A stretch of DNA of 23,992 nt from Bacteroidota bacterium (GTDB lineage: Bacteria; Bacteroidota; Bacteroidia; Bacteroidales; Porphyromonadaceae): contig JAEWGA010000023.1 in the NCBI GenBank assembly GCA_023388555.1, positions 1-23,992 of the forward strand. Direction: 5' to 3'. Below the pieces are notes generated by a model, which was given only the letters and a program-made list of their open reading frames with translations, ran no database searches and was not told where the DNA came from. The position numbers were made by a program, and so were the translations under genes. Shown here one piece after another: positions 16,448-23,992 of this stretch. Within the stretch, counting starts at the first letter, position 1; every line of letters starts with the position of its first letter.

Positions 16448-18244
16448 TTAAAGGTGAAAACTAATGGAGCCGAGTACACCAACGCCCGTACGGTCGTAAT
16501 AGAGCCAGCGGGTAGCTTTGCTATTGGCAATGTTGTAGGCTGTGAGGGAGGCGGATATTTGTTTTGTTACCCGATAGTTAGCACCTATGTTAAGGGTGGG
16601 ACACCACGGAAGTTTAACAACCTCGGCCTGAATGTTTTGTAGTTGCATTCCGCCTAACACTTCCATATCGGCATGCAAAACCAGGCGACTCAGCGGAGTA
16701 TACGTGGCAAAAGCTTTTAGTGTATATGTAGGTAAACCTAATACGGGAGCAGGGGCCTCTTCCTTAACTTGGGAGGAATAGGTACGGAGTTGAGCCTCGG
16801 CCCCTAAACGAAAACCGTAAGGAGTAACTACATTGGCATGCAGGTTAAGAAAGAGCGACTGCAATGCAGTGCGTGGGCGTAGGCTATAGTAGGCTGTTGT
16901 TAGGGTTTGCTCTTGTTGTTGAGTAACGAGAGGAAGGGTAACCCAATCCATAAGCCTGTTATATTGCTGCCAACCACCTCGGACTCCGGCGGAGAAGCCG
17001 TACCAATTCCCCAGTTCAATCCCTAAAGAGGCTCTAATAGGAACAATGTCCATGGCATCGTATAAGGAAGGAGCGTAAAAATAGCGGTTTTGTTTATAGG
17101 TGTCTCGGAGACCGTAAACAGATGCTCCGCCATCCAGCGTTAGGGTAAGAGTGGCGGTAGGGGCCATAACCCATTGAAGGTTAACATCCGGCACTATCAG
17201 CACCGATTTATTGCCTTTGTTAAGCAGTTGTATTTGTGCACCAAACCTGCCTTTTAGGGTTTCATAAGCCATATCCACATAAGGAGATACGCCAATAACA
17301 AAGGGGGCATTGGCAGTAGAGGGAGCATAAGGAGCTTTGGAAACAGAAAACTGTGCCAAGGCGCCTAAACCAGCCTGCCATACTTCGGATACAGCATATC
17401 CTAAATTGGCTTTGCCGTTTAGGAGTAATTGCGCTGCATGAATAGGAGCAAAAATATTGGGCTGTTGGGAAGGTTCGGGAGCAAGTAACGGTGTTTCGGT
17501 TTTACCGCTGGGGTCGGATTTGTCGGCAAAGTCTATACTTAACTTACCTTCATAGCTCCAGGGTGAAACAACCTCTAACGGGGTACGTGCTTTCTGTAAA
17601 TCGGCATGTATTCCCGCCATAGTGTACATAGGGTATACCGGAGTAAAAGGGGTAGCGGTTTGAGGTAATACACACCCGTATACATTGTACTTGTCGTAAA
17701 ATAAATTGGCGGTGGCAAGAAGCAAACCGTCCGATAGCTGATGGGTATACCTAAGGCTTGCTTCGGTATCGTGAGTAATACGGGTCTGTTGTGGAACGGA
17801 GGTTTTATTGGTTCCTATTTTACCCCTAAAAGTGTCGTGGGTTATTAAGAGGTCGAGGCTCGAATCCTCGGTAACATCCAAGTGGCCGCCTATCCTAACA
17901 CCTACCCGAGCCGGAGTTCCACCGTAAAGCTTCAGGAACCAGTTCCGCGGAGCGTAGTTGGGGGCGTGGCTTTCGTACAAAGGATTAAAAAGGCGCGGTT
18001 GTACATTTAAAGCCACATCATAGTTGCTACGTACAAAAGAAAGCGGCGTCAGCTTTTTAGGCCCCTTCTGCTCTAAAGGCGTAAAATAGGTTTTCGTTAC
18101 TTTCTGAGCGGAGGGAACAAATTCCTTTTCTAATACCATTTCTCGGTTCAGGGAGTCCTGTTGCATCACGCCAGAAGCTTTAACCACCTGGGGCAAAAGG
18201 GCGATAAGCAACATTATTACCGGTTTCCACATCTTATGTATCAT
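16448..18244 (-). CDS. Outer-membrane beta-barrel protein, TonB-receptor-like
   Basis: A 598-residue protein with a signal peptide (about 1-23, ending VVKASG). After a short N-terminal region it is composed of alternating polar/aromatic strands typical of a porin or receptor barrel, for example LRYTHQLSDGLLLATANLFY and YGFRLGAEAQLRTYSS. The closing strands (SASLTAYNIANSKATRWLYY, then GVGVLGSISFHL) resemble the C-terminus of TonB-dependent receptors. I see no plug domain, and the length is too short for one. It may start at Met1 or Met5. It sits 19 bases after the TPR gene, and the two are probably partners. The substrate is unknown. Confidence 0.8.
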   Translation of the reverse strand: MIHKMWKPVIMLLIALLPQVVKASGVMQQDSLNREMVLEKEFVPSAQKVTKTYFTPLEQKGPKKLTPLSFVRSNYDVALNVQPRLFNPLYESHAPNYAPRNWFLKLYGGTPARVGVRIGGHLDVTEDSSLDLLITHDTFRGKIGTNKTSVPQQTRITHDTEASLRYTHQLSDGLLLATANLFYDKYNVYGCVLPQTATPFTPVYPMYTMAGIHADLQKARTPLEVVSPWSYEGKLSIDFADKSDPSGKTETPLLAPEPSQQPNIFAPIHAAQLLLNGKANLGYAVSEVWQAGLGALAQFSVSKAPYAPSTANAPFVIGVSPYVDMAYETLKGRFGAQIQLLNKGNKSVLIVPDVNLQWVMAPTATLTLTLDGGASVYGLRDTYKQNRYFYAPSLYDAMDIVPIRASLGIELGNWYGFSAGVRGGWQQYNRLMDWVTLPLVTQQQEQTLTTAYYSLRPRTALQSLFLNLHANVVTPYGFRLGAEAQLRTYSSQVKEEAPAPVLGLPTYTLKAFATYTPLSRLVLHADMEVLGGMQLQNIQAEVVKLPWCPTLNIGANYRVTKQISASLTAYNIANSKATRWLYYDRTGVGVLGSISFHL

Positions 18245-18263
18245 AATTATTGGTATTTGCTGG

Positions 18264-21200
18264 TTACAATTGGTTTAGGCGTTGTTTAATCATAGCTAAA
18301 ATACCATCGGTAGCATCGTTGTAATTGGAACGGACACTCTCCAGGTAGGTTTTAGCTGTAGCCTTATCGCCTTGTTTAACATATATGTCCGATAACAAAA
18401 TAAAGGCTCGAGCCAGCCAATAGGTATCGGTAGTTCCTTTATCTATTAGTTTTTGAATACGCGCCTTGGCTTCCTCTTGTTTTCCTTGGTCGTATGCTTG
18501 TAAAGCTAATACCACCTGCGCTCTTGCGGCATATGTATGGGCCGACGATAGTTGCAACAGCCTATGAGAAAGGGCTACAGCCGTTTCCTTTTGGTTTGCT
18601 CGTGCAGCTACATCAATAGCCTCACCCAATACTTGTAACTGAGTGGCATTATTTACCACTAAAGAACCAACGGGAGAAAGGTCCTGTGCCAACGCTATAA
18701 TAAAGGCATTACTGTTCGACTTTCGTGCCTGCTCCACAGCACTTACTATAGCACTGCTTCTTGTTTCCTCGTTGGCAATGGTTTTGGCAAGTAAAACATA
18801 TGCTTCAGCAGCTTCGCCCGAACGCCCACTTTCGCTAAGAGACATAGCTTTAAGCTGAAGAGCATCGCGCTTTAACTCTGGGGCATTAACGGAAGGTAGC
18901 AACCTTTCCAAAGCGTTTACTGCATCGGGATACCTTTTGTTTTTGTACATTAAATAGGCTTGGTTGTATAAAGCCTTTTGCGCAAATGCACCGGCAGGGT
19001 ATTTGGTTAAATAATTTTCCAAGGCTTGCTCTGCCTCTTGTACGTTCCCCTCTGCAACAATACGTTCGGCCGCTAAGTAAGCTAAAGAGTCCTGCTCAAC
19101 ATCCGATAAGATATTGGCTCCACCAACCTCCTTTACCAGTTGAGCATAGCGTTCTACTTGGTTTAACTCTATGCTAATGCTTTTCAGGTCCTGCAAAGCC
19201 GTTCTGGCTTCAGGGGTATGAGGATACTTACGCACAACTTGGGTGTAAATATTGGCAGCTTCCTTCATATCTCCCGAGTTAAAGTAGGTAAGCCCTAACT
19301 GCACACCTGCCTTTGGTGCAATAGGGTCCTGAGGATAGGTTTCAAACACCCTTCGGAAAACAACCGAGGCGGCTCGTTCATTGGCTTGTAAGCTAAGCGC
19401 TCTTCCTTGTTCGTATAACGCTTCGGGGATGTATTTGGAGTTTGGGTAGTGCCCCGATAACCCAGCAAGCGTATGTGCTTTGGCATCGTATTGTTTAAGA
19501 AGCCCTTGCGTCATACCTTTTTTTAATAGCGCATAATCGGCCTCCTCTCCATGAGCCTCTTCGGCTTTGGTATATAAGCCGTATGCCTTGTTGTACTCTC
19601 TTTGAAGTACAGCAATATCTCCAAGCCTGTTATAAATTGTAGTAATGTCGTTGGCTGTAGGGTTGGGCTTAGCAGCTAAATACTGGTTAAAGCTGGCTTG
19701 CGCATTCTGCCAATCGGCTACCGAGTAGTAAGCGTATCCTAAATTATAGTATGCATTAGGATTAAGAGGGGTATCGGCTGGCCGAAGTGCTAAATACTGG
19801 CGAGTGGCGTTTATTGCTTCTTGGTAAGCACCATTTCGGTAAGCAACCTCACCTTTCCAAAAGTAGGCCTCGGCAACACTTTTAGCATCTTTGCCCGAAG
19901 CTATTATAGCGTCGTAAGCCTGCGAGGCTTCCTCAGTTTTTCCAGCCCCTAATAACTTGTTAGCTCCTCTCAGCCTAACTTTTTCACGCACAGAAACTAA
20001 GGACGATGGCAGGCGTTGTACTCCTTGCAGGGAGGCTAAAGCCCGTTGCGCATCCTTGCTATTTAGGTAGGCATCGGTTAGGTAACTCACTACTTGGCGT
20101 GTATGCTCTCCGTTGGGATAGGTGTTCAAATGGGCAACCATAAGGTCCACCCCTTCGCCCAACTCCCCTTGGTGCAAACTATAAGCTGCAAGAGCATGAT
20201 TAAACGAGATAGCCTCGGTTAACTGGGGGTATGCTTGTATGTTCAATCCTGTTTGAAAGGCTTTCCGAGCAAGGTCGGGCTGTTGTAACGATAACTGTGC
20301 CAGCCCCTCGTAATAACATGCTAACTGCGCCATAAAGTCGGAGTCCGATGCGTAAACTTTCCTTAACAACGGAACAGCATCGTGAGGCTTATTAAGCTCA
20401 AAATAGTTTTTACCTAATGCCAACATCTCCACCCGTCCGGGTGTGTTGGTTAGGTTCATATACTCTTTCAAATACTTTACCGCCACCTCTTTATGCCCCA
20501 ACAAGGAAGCGGCCAACCCTCCAGTTCGGGCCAAAGATTCTTGCACAGTATTGGGTAAGGATGCTTTCTCTGACCAGGATTTCTCAACATTAGTCAAGGC
20601 ATCCGTATAACGGCGTTCCGACAACCGGATTTCGGCTATAAATGCCTGAGCATAAGGACCGAACTTAGGATGAGTACGTTCTTTATTCAAAAAGGAGAAT
20701 GCCCGGCTTAAATCCCCTCCCCTTAAATATAAATAGCCTACATAAAAGTTGGCTTCGTGCTGATACTTAGGTGATTTAGCCAGTGGCAAAAAGCGCATCA
20801 AGGCTTGCTCATTTTGTCCTTCTCTTAAAAGGCTATAGGCCAAATAATAATAGGACGTTTGCTCTAAGTCCTCTCCTAAAACAGCAGGGTCATATTGTGC
20901 AAACCAATAAGAAGCAGCCTGGTAATTCTCTTGTATTAGGTAGTATTCCCCTAAGCGCATTTGGGCGTACGGCAAATAGGCCGAGTGGGGGTGTTCCTCT
21001 ATAAACGAAAGTAGCTTCTGCTCTGCATCTTTAGCAGAAATCTCTACCCGCGAAACAGCATCCAGGTAGCTGGATAATTCACCCATCAAAGGGGAAGCTG
21101 AAGTATCTGCCAGCAATGGCAATAATAATTCTGCCGTCCCCAGTGGAGCCTTGTTTTCGTATGCCTCCACTGCTTCTACTAAATACGACCACGATGGCGA

Positions 21201-21266
21201 TACATGCTGAGCCTCGCCATTGGCTATCGCACTGGATAGTATTAGTGTGAGTATGATTTTTTTCAT
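18264..21266 (-). CDS. Large periplasmic TPR-repeat protein
   Basis: A 1000-residue exported protein. The signal peptide is about 1-19. The rest is nearly continuous tetratricopeptide repeats with the A/G-Y-x-x-A-x-x-x-F and P-x-x-x-x-A patterns, such as ANFYVGYLYLRGGDLSRAFS, AYYNLGYAYYSVADWQNAQA and KALYNQAYLMYKNKRYPDAV. There is no catalytic domain. Such scaffolds bind other proteins. BamD-like and gliding/secretion-related TPR proteins in this phylum act at the periplasm-outer membrane interface. It lies between two outer-membrane barrel genes in the same direction, suggesting a scaffold for one or both. The gap to the upstream barrel gene is 69 bases, with no terminator or recognisable -7 box. 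Confidence 0.85.
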   Translation of the reverse strand: MKKIILTLILSSAIANGEAQHVSPSWSYLVEAVEAYENKAPLGTAELLLPLLADTSASPLMGELSSYLDAVSRVEISAKDAEQKLLSFIEEHPHSAYLPYAQMRLGEYYLIQENYQAASYWFAQYDPAVLGEDLEQTSYYYLAYSLLREGQNEQALMRFLPLAKSPKYQHEANFYVGYLYLRGGDLSRAFSFLNKERTHPKFGPYAQAFIAEIRLSERRYTDALTNVEKSWSEKASLPNTVQESLARTGGLAASLLGHKEVAVKYLKEYMNLTNTPGRVEMLALGKNYFELNKPHDAVPLLRKVYASDSDFMAQLACYYEGLAQLSLQQPDLARKAFQTGLNIQAYPQLTEAISFNHALAAYSLHQGELGEGVDLMVAHLNTYPNGEHTRQVVSYLTDAYLNSKDAQRALASLQGVQRLPSSLVSVREKVRLRGANKLLGAGKTEEASQAYDAIIASGKDAKSVAEAYFWKGEVAYRNGAYQEAINATRQYLALRPADTPLNPNAYYNLGYAYYSVADWQNAQASFNQYLAAKPNPTANDITTIYNRLGDIAVLQREYNKAYGLYTKAEEAHGEEADYALLKKGMTQGLLKQYDAKAHTLAGLSGHYPNSKYIPEALYEQGRALSLQANERAASVVFRRVFETYPQDPIAPKAGVQLGLTYFNSGDMKEAANIYTQVVRKYPHTPEARTALQDLKSISIELNQVERYAQLVKEVGGANILSDVEQDSLAYLAAERIVAEGNVQEAEQALENYLTKYPAGAFAQKALYNQAYLMYKNKRYPDAVNALERLLPSVNAPELKRDALQLKAMSLSESGRSGEAAEAYVLLAKTIANEETRSSAIVSAVEQARKSNSNAFIIALAQDLSPVGSLVVNNATQLQVLGEAIDVAARANQKETAVALSHRLLQLSSAHTYAARAQVVLALQAYDQGKQEEAKARIQKLIDKGTTDTYWLARAFILLSDIYVKQGDKATAKTYLESVRSNYNDATDGILAMIKQRLNQL

Positions 21267-21335
21267 TGTCGTCTCTCTGTTTTACGTAATTATAAGATAG
21301 GGAAACTAACCCTCCACCACCCCTCTTTCTTACGG

Positions 21336-22004
21336 TTAAAAGGAGTAGAGTAAATACAGTTTAGCCGAGAATACCTGCTCCGAGGTTTTCCCAAAGTAAT
21401 CTTGTCGGGTATTATGGAATAAGTCTCCTAACCCGTAATAATAACCACCTTTTAAGCCTATTACAAAATGTGGCAAATGGTATTCTGCACCCAATCCCCC
21501 TGTTAATCCCCAAGCCATTTTATTCTGAACCGGGATGTCGTGCTGATGCGTTTCTACCCCCTTGACTCCTTCAGAAGGGTAGGTAGTTGTTGCCGACTCA
21601 CCAAGCAGATACCCAAACTGAGGACCAGCCTGCACCACAAGTTTAAGCGGCCTTTCACCTATCATCAAATGCGTAAGCACTGGAACAGAAACATACCTCA
21701 ACGAACGACTATACGTATAGCCCCCCTCTTCGGTAGGTGCCTCCGTCCAGCCTCGTTGCGAGTAACTCGCTTCCAACCATATTCCTGCATACGATTCTAC
21801 ATCTACCCGCAAAACTGCACCAGCATCCATACCCCATTTGTAAGCTTGCTGTACATTGGGAATAAAAATAACATTGGACATGTTAGCACCCCCAACAAGC
21901 CCCATCATTACACGAGGGGAATAGGATTCCTGCGAAAAGATATTTATAACCGGCGCAACACTTAACAGTATAGCACACCAGGATAGTATAACAAAACGTT
22001 TCAC
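21336..22004 (-). CDS. Small outer-membrane beta-barrel protein (PorT-family-like)
   Basis: A 222-residue protein with a signal peptide (about 1-25, IFSQ before the mature ESYSPR). The mature part has VMMGLVGGANMSNVIF, LVVQAGPQFGYLLGES and KMAWGLTGGLGAEYHL, and ends in FSAKLYLLYSF with the terminal Phe of an outer-membrane barrel. This is the usual layout of the OMP_b-brl_2/PorT-like family with about eight strands. The start is a GTG at 22004 that overlaps the stop of the LysM gene by 4 bases (GTGA), a sign of translational coupling. It may anchor or partner the LysM protein. No ligand can be assigned. Confidence 0.82.
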   Translation of the reverse strand: MKRFVILSWCAILLSVAPVINIFSQESYSPRVMMGLVGGANMSNVIFIPNVQQAYKWGMDAGAVLRVDVESYAGIWLEASYSQRGWTEAPTEEGGYTYSRSLRYVSVPVLTHLMIGERPLKLVVQAGPQFGYLLGESATTTYPSEGVKGVETHQHDIPVQNKMAWGLTGGLGAEYHLPHFVIGLKGGYYYGLGDLFHNTRQDYFGKTSEQVFSAKLYLLYSF

Positions 22005-23725
22005 TGCTTTAGTACCTTGCGGTCTCTACTATACGTAACAAATATCACGCCATTGTTCAAATAAACACCTGGAGAAACCAACGATGGAGCAAAATGGAAA
22101 TAGGACTGTACGCCTCGGTATTGTTGCGAAGCTACCTCCTTACCCACCAACTCCGAAGAGCGGCGGAAAAGAAAATACTTCCCAGTATCGTACCCCAAGA
22201 TACTATACTTCGGGTACGAGGAGCCTACCGAGTGGCTAAACCAAGACACATACTCTTTTTGAAAGGATTGGTATACTGGTTCACTTGGCGAGGTATAGAA
22301 GGTGGTATAAAAAGTAGCATTGGTCATATACATCTTACTACCTAAACGGTTAGCATAAGCCTGCCACTCGGGGTAACCAAATAACGATATGTTATGTACT
22401 CCTAAGGAGTCCGTCACAGCCTGCACATCGGCCATAAGCCTATTTGCCACGCCATAAGCTCCCGAATTGGGGATAATAACAGCCTGTTTCCCGGCCTTTG
22501 CTATGGCGACAATCTGAGCCCTATCCGTAATGCCGTCTAACGAAATTTCCTTAAACCTAATCCCATTCCTTTCCAAATAATCCTTCAAAACAACAATAAA
22601 CTCATCCTTCTTCGAGCTAGGCTCAAAAGTCTTCGCCAAATAAACAGCCTTTCGTCCAAAAATATCAACGAATTTCCGAGCAGCCATTTTATACACATCC
22701 TCATGCGGAGTATTTATCTGGAAAACCTCCTTTTCACCAGCAGCCCTACGCAAATAATAATTCTTAGAAGTAAAAGGTATCACATACCTCGCTCCTACTT
22801 CTTTTGCCACATTGCCTAACGACTGCACCGCATCATCCGATACCCCTCCTATAATTAAATCCACCTGTTTTATGTCTCTTATTTGGGATATGGTCGTTGT
22901 TAACTGAGTATCTGTACAATCAAAAACATGTAAATCTATGCCTGCGCCTACATCTTTAAGTTCCTTAACAGCTAACAAAAAGCCCTCATAATAATCCACA
23001 AATCGCTTAGCACCATCACCTTTAAAAGGTAAGGCCAGTACCACCGTCTGAAAAGGAACGCCCGAAAAAGAGGGCATCGGACCAAGAATGGACTTCGGGA
23101 CTGGGGCCAATGCCCTGTTATTTTCTATCGACTTATCGGGAATTAAAATAACCATCCCTGTACGCACCCCCTCCGAAAGGTGGGGGTTATATTGCAATAA
23201 CTGCTCCCGTGTCCAGCCCGTAACACGCCCCAGGTTATACATTGTTTCGCCAGCAGGTACAGTATATGTCTTCAGGCCCGCAACAGGCTTTGCTCCAACC
23301 TTCTGGGCTTGCTTAGAGGGCAGCGGTGCAGCTTCATGCTTAAGCGGTATCATTAATACTACCCCCGTAGGCATTTTATCACGTAATACCGAGGGGTTAG
23401 CGGCTTGCAACGCCTCCACCGTAACTCCATATTTCTTAGCTATTGAATAGAAGGTTTCCCCTGGCTCCACAGCATGGTAAGCGGGCGCTGTACCGTCCGA
23501 TCCCCGCTCTACAACCCTATCGGGAATCAATATCTCCTGCCCAGGCTGTATCCCTGCTTGGGTAGTAGGGTTCAGCCTATAAAGGTCCGCAACAGTAACA
23601 TTATATTTAATCGAGATGCGATACAACGTTTCTTGAGGTTGCACAACATGTTTCCGGGACTGGGCACTAACAACCCCCGACACCAGAAAGAAGCTCGTTA
23701 CGAGCATCAAATATATTCTATTCAT
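22001..23725 (-). CDS. LysM-repeat protein with periplasmic-binding-protein-like domain
   Basis: I take the ATG at 23725, giving 574 residues: it begins a proper signal peptide (MNRIYLMLVTSFFLVSG...SAQ, about 1-22). The frame runs on upstream for 60 codons, but that part is a low-complexity translation of a pyrimidine tract and spans the putative promoter. Three LysM domains follow at about 25-69, 82-127 and 152-197, each ending in a G-x-x-I/V-L-I/M-IP pattern; these bind GlcNAc-containing polymers such as peptidoglycan. Residues about 225-560 resemble type 1 periplasmic binding proteins/amino-acid receptor domains (VDLIIGGVSDDAVQSLG, ARYVIPFTSKNYYL, SISLFGYPEW-like strand). It probably sits on the wall as a receptor-like or scaffold protein; no ligand is known to me. 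Its coding strand is G/T-rich, unlike most genes here. Confidence 0.87.
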   Translation of the reverse strand: MNRIYLMLVTSFFLVSGVVSAQSRKHVVQPQETLYRISIKYNVTVADLYRLNPTTQAGIQPGQEILIPDRVVERGSDGTAPAYHAVEPGETFYSIAKKYGVTVEALQAANPSVLRDKMPTGVVLMIPLKHEAAPLPSKQAQKVGAKPVAGLKTYTVPAGETMYNLGRVTGWTREQLLQYNPHLSEGVRTGMVILIPDKSIENNRALAPVPKSILGPMPSFSGVPFQTVVLALPFKGDGAKRFVDYYEGFLLAVKELKDVGAGIDLHVFDCTDTQLTTTISQIRDIKQVDLIIGGVSDDAVQSLGNVAKEVGARYVIPFTSKNYYLRRAAGEKEVFQINTPHEDVYKMAARKFVDIFGRKAVYLAKTFEPSSKKDEFIVVLKDYLERNGIRFKEISLDGITDRAQIVAIAKAGKQAVIIPNSGAYGVANRLMADVQAVTDSLGVHNISLFGYPEWQAYANRLGSKMYMTNATFYTTFYTSPSEPVYQSFQKEYVSWFSHSVGSSYPKYSILGYDTGKYFLFRRSSELVGKEVASQQYRGVQSYFHFAPSLVSPGVYLNNGVIFVTYSRDRKVLKQ

Positions 23726-23766
23726 CAAATCCTGTTTTTTCGGAAGCAGTCTCTTTACACTTTTAG

Positions 23767-23774
23767 CAAAGATA
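23767..23774 (-). promoter_or_regulatory. Putative -7 box of the envelope operon
   Basis: The minus strand reads TATCTTTG, matching TAnnTTTG, 41 bases before the LysM-gene ATG at 23725. It supports that start over the longer open frame and would drive the genes down to 15610. Confidence 0.5.
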
Positions 23775-23843
23775 AGGATAAACCTACTACTATCCGCCCC
23801 TAAACACGAAAACAAAATGCGTAACAGTACAAAACAACCCAAT

Positions 23844-23884
23844 AAAAGAAGAAAAGAGGGGAAGAAGGGGGAGGAAAAAAAGAA
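23844..23884 (+). repeat. 41-base uninterrupted polypurine tract
   Basis: Every base from 23844 to 23884 on the plus strand is A or G, with G-runs of 4 and 5 and an A-run of 7. The minus strand is the matching pyrimidine tract. It lies immediately past the rRNA-operon terminator stem and supplies its T-run. The rest of the 208-base stretch between the LysM gene and 5S rRNA shows only the promoter box and terminator. Confidence 0.85.
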
Positions 23885-23926
23885 CAGATAGGGAGTTGCT
23901 CGCACTTAGAGCATCTCCCTATCTGT
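23874..23926 (-). terminator. Intrinsic terminator of the rRNA operon
   Basis: A perfect 12-bp stem, 23884-23895 with 23915-23926 (ACAGATAGGGAG type), has a loop that itself pairs GCTC with GAGC. On the minus strand it is followed by TTCTTTTTTT. It lies about 8 bases past the 5S rRNA 3' end. Confidence 0.94.
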
Positions 23927-23933
23927 GTTAAAA

Positions 23934-23992
23934 GTGGCGGCTACCTACTCTCCCACCGTAGCAGTACCATCGGCGTTATTGGGCTTAACTTC
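23934..23992 (-). rRNA. rrf: 5S ribosomal RNA, partial (3' half)
   Basis: The minus strand carries the conserved 3' half of bacterial 5S rRNA, including GATGGTACTGC and GGTGGGAGAGTAGGT followed by the closing GCCGCC. About 59 of the expected 110 or so bases are in the window; the 5' half and presumably 23S and 16S lie beyond the right edge. The 3' boundary is uncertain by a few bases. It marks the end of an rRNA operon read leftward, directly upstream of the envelope operon on the same strand. Confidence 0.93.

Noticed and set aside
21540..21965. 141-codon plus-strand open frame
   Set aside because: It is antisense to the small barrel gene, which has a signal peptide and a barrel C-terminus; the plus-strand product has no recognisable features.
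23726..23905. 60-codon N-terminal extension of the LysM gene
   Set aside because: It translates a pyrimidine tract into a Phe/Leu/Ser-rich string, overlaps the rRNA terminator and contains the putative -7 box; a normal signal peptide begins at 23725.
1..23992. CRISPR array, insertion sequence, prophage, toxin-antitoxin or tRNA gene
   Set aside because: Reading both strands I found no direct-repeat array, transposase, phage protein, toxin-antitoxin-like small gene pair or cloverleaf.

Overview
The window looks like chromosomal DNA of a Bacteroidales bacterium, plausibly Porphyromonas or a close relative (order likely, genus a guess). The grounds are the acpP-fabF-rnc block divergent from purN, the ssb-gldE-phosphopantetheinyl transferase cluster, a DUF4286 gene, Bacteroidetes-type -7 boxes (TAnnTTTG) before several genes, many lipoprotein and outer-membrane genes, and a butyrate-type CoA-transferase. 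There are no insertion sequences, phage genes, tRNAs or CRISPR arrays. Gene density is high, with no gene-free stretch over 300 bases.

Left edge, minus strand (1-2303): acpP, fabF and a truncated rnc, read right to left. An intrinsic terminator follows acpP and another follows fabF, so output probably steps down along the block. Plus strand (2399-8859): purN, a lipoprotein related to tyrosine phosphatases whose catalytic Cys is replaced by Asp, a small DUF4286 protein, then ung, asd and a secreted GH84 beta-N-acetylglucosaminidase, closed by a strong terminator. Plus strand (8976-15494): a GT2 glycosyltransferase with a foldable leader, ssb-gldE-phosphopantetheinyl transferase, murF, and an acetyl-CoA hydrolase/transferase-family enzyme.

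A terminator near 15526-15566 separates this from the convergent minus-strand block (15610-23725). That block appears to be a cell-envelope operon read right to left: a LysM protein with a receptor-like domain, a small beta-barrel overlapping it by 4 bases, a 1000-residue TPR protein, a large beta-barrel, and an e(P4)-type acid phosphatase lipoprotein. Upstream of it, on the same strand, is the end of an rRNA operon: the 3' half of 5S rRNA and a 12-bp terminator stem.

Functional links: the phosphopantetheinyl transferase could activate the acyl carrier protein used by FabF. Asd (diaminopimelate branch) and MurF both feed peptidoglycan, which the LysM protein probably binds. Most of the window is conserved housekeeping. 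The points most worth a second look are the Cys-to-Asp pseudophosphatase, the envelope operon, and the structured leader before the glycosyltransferase.
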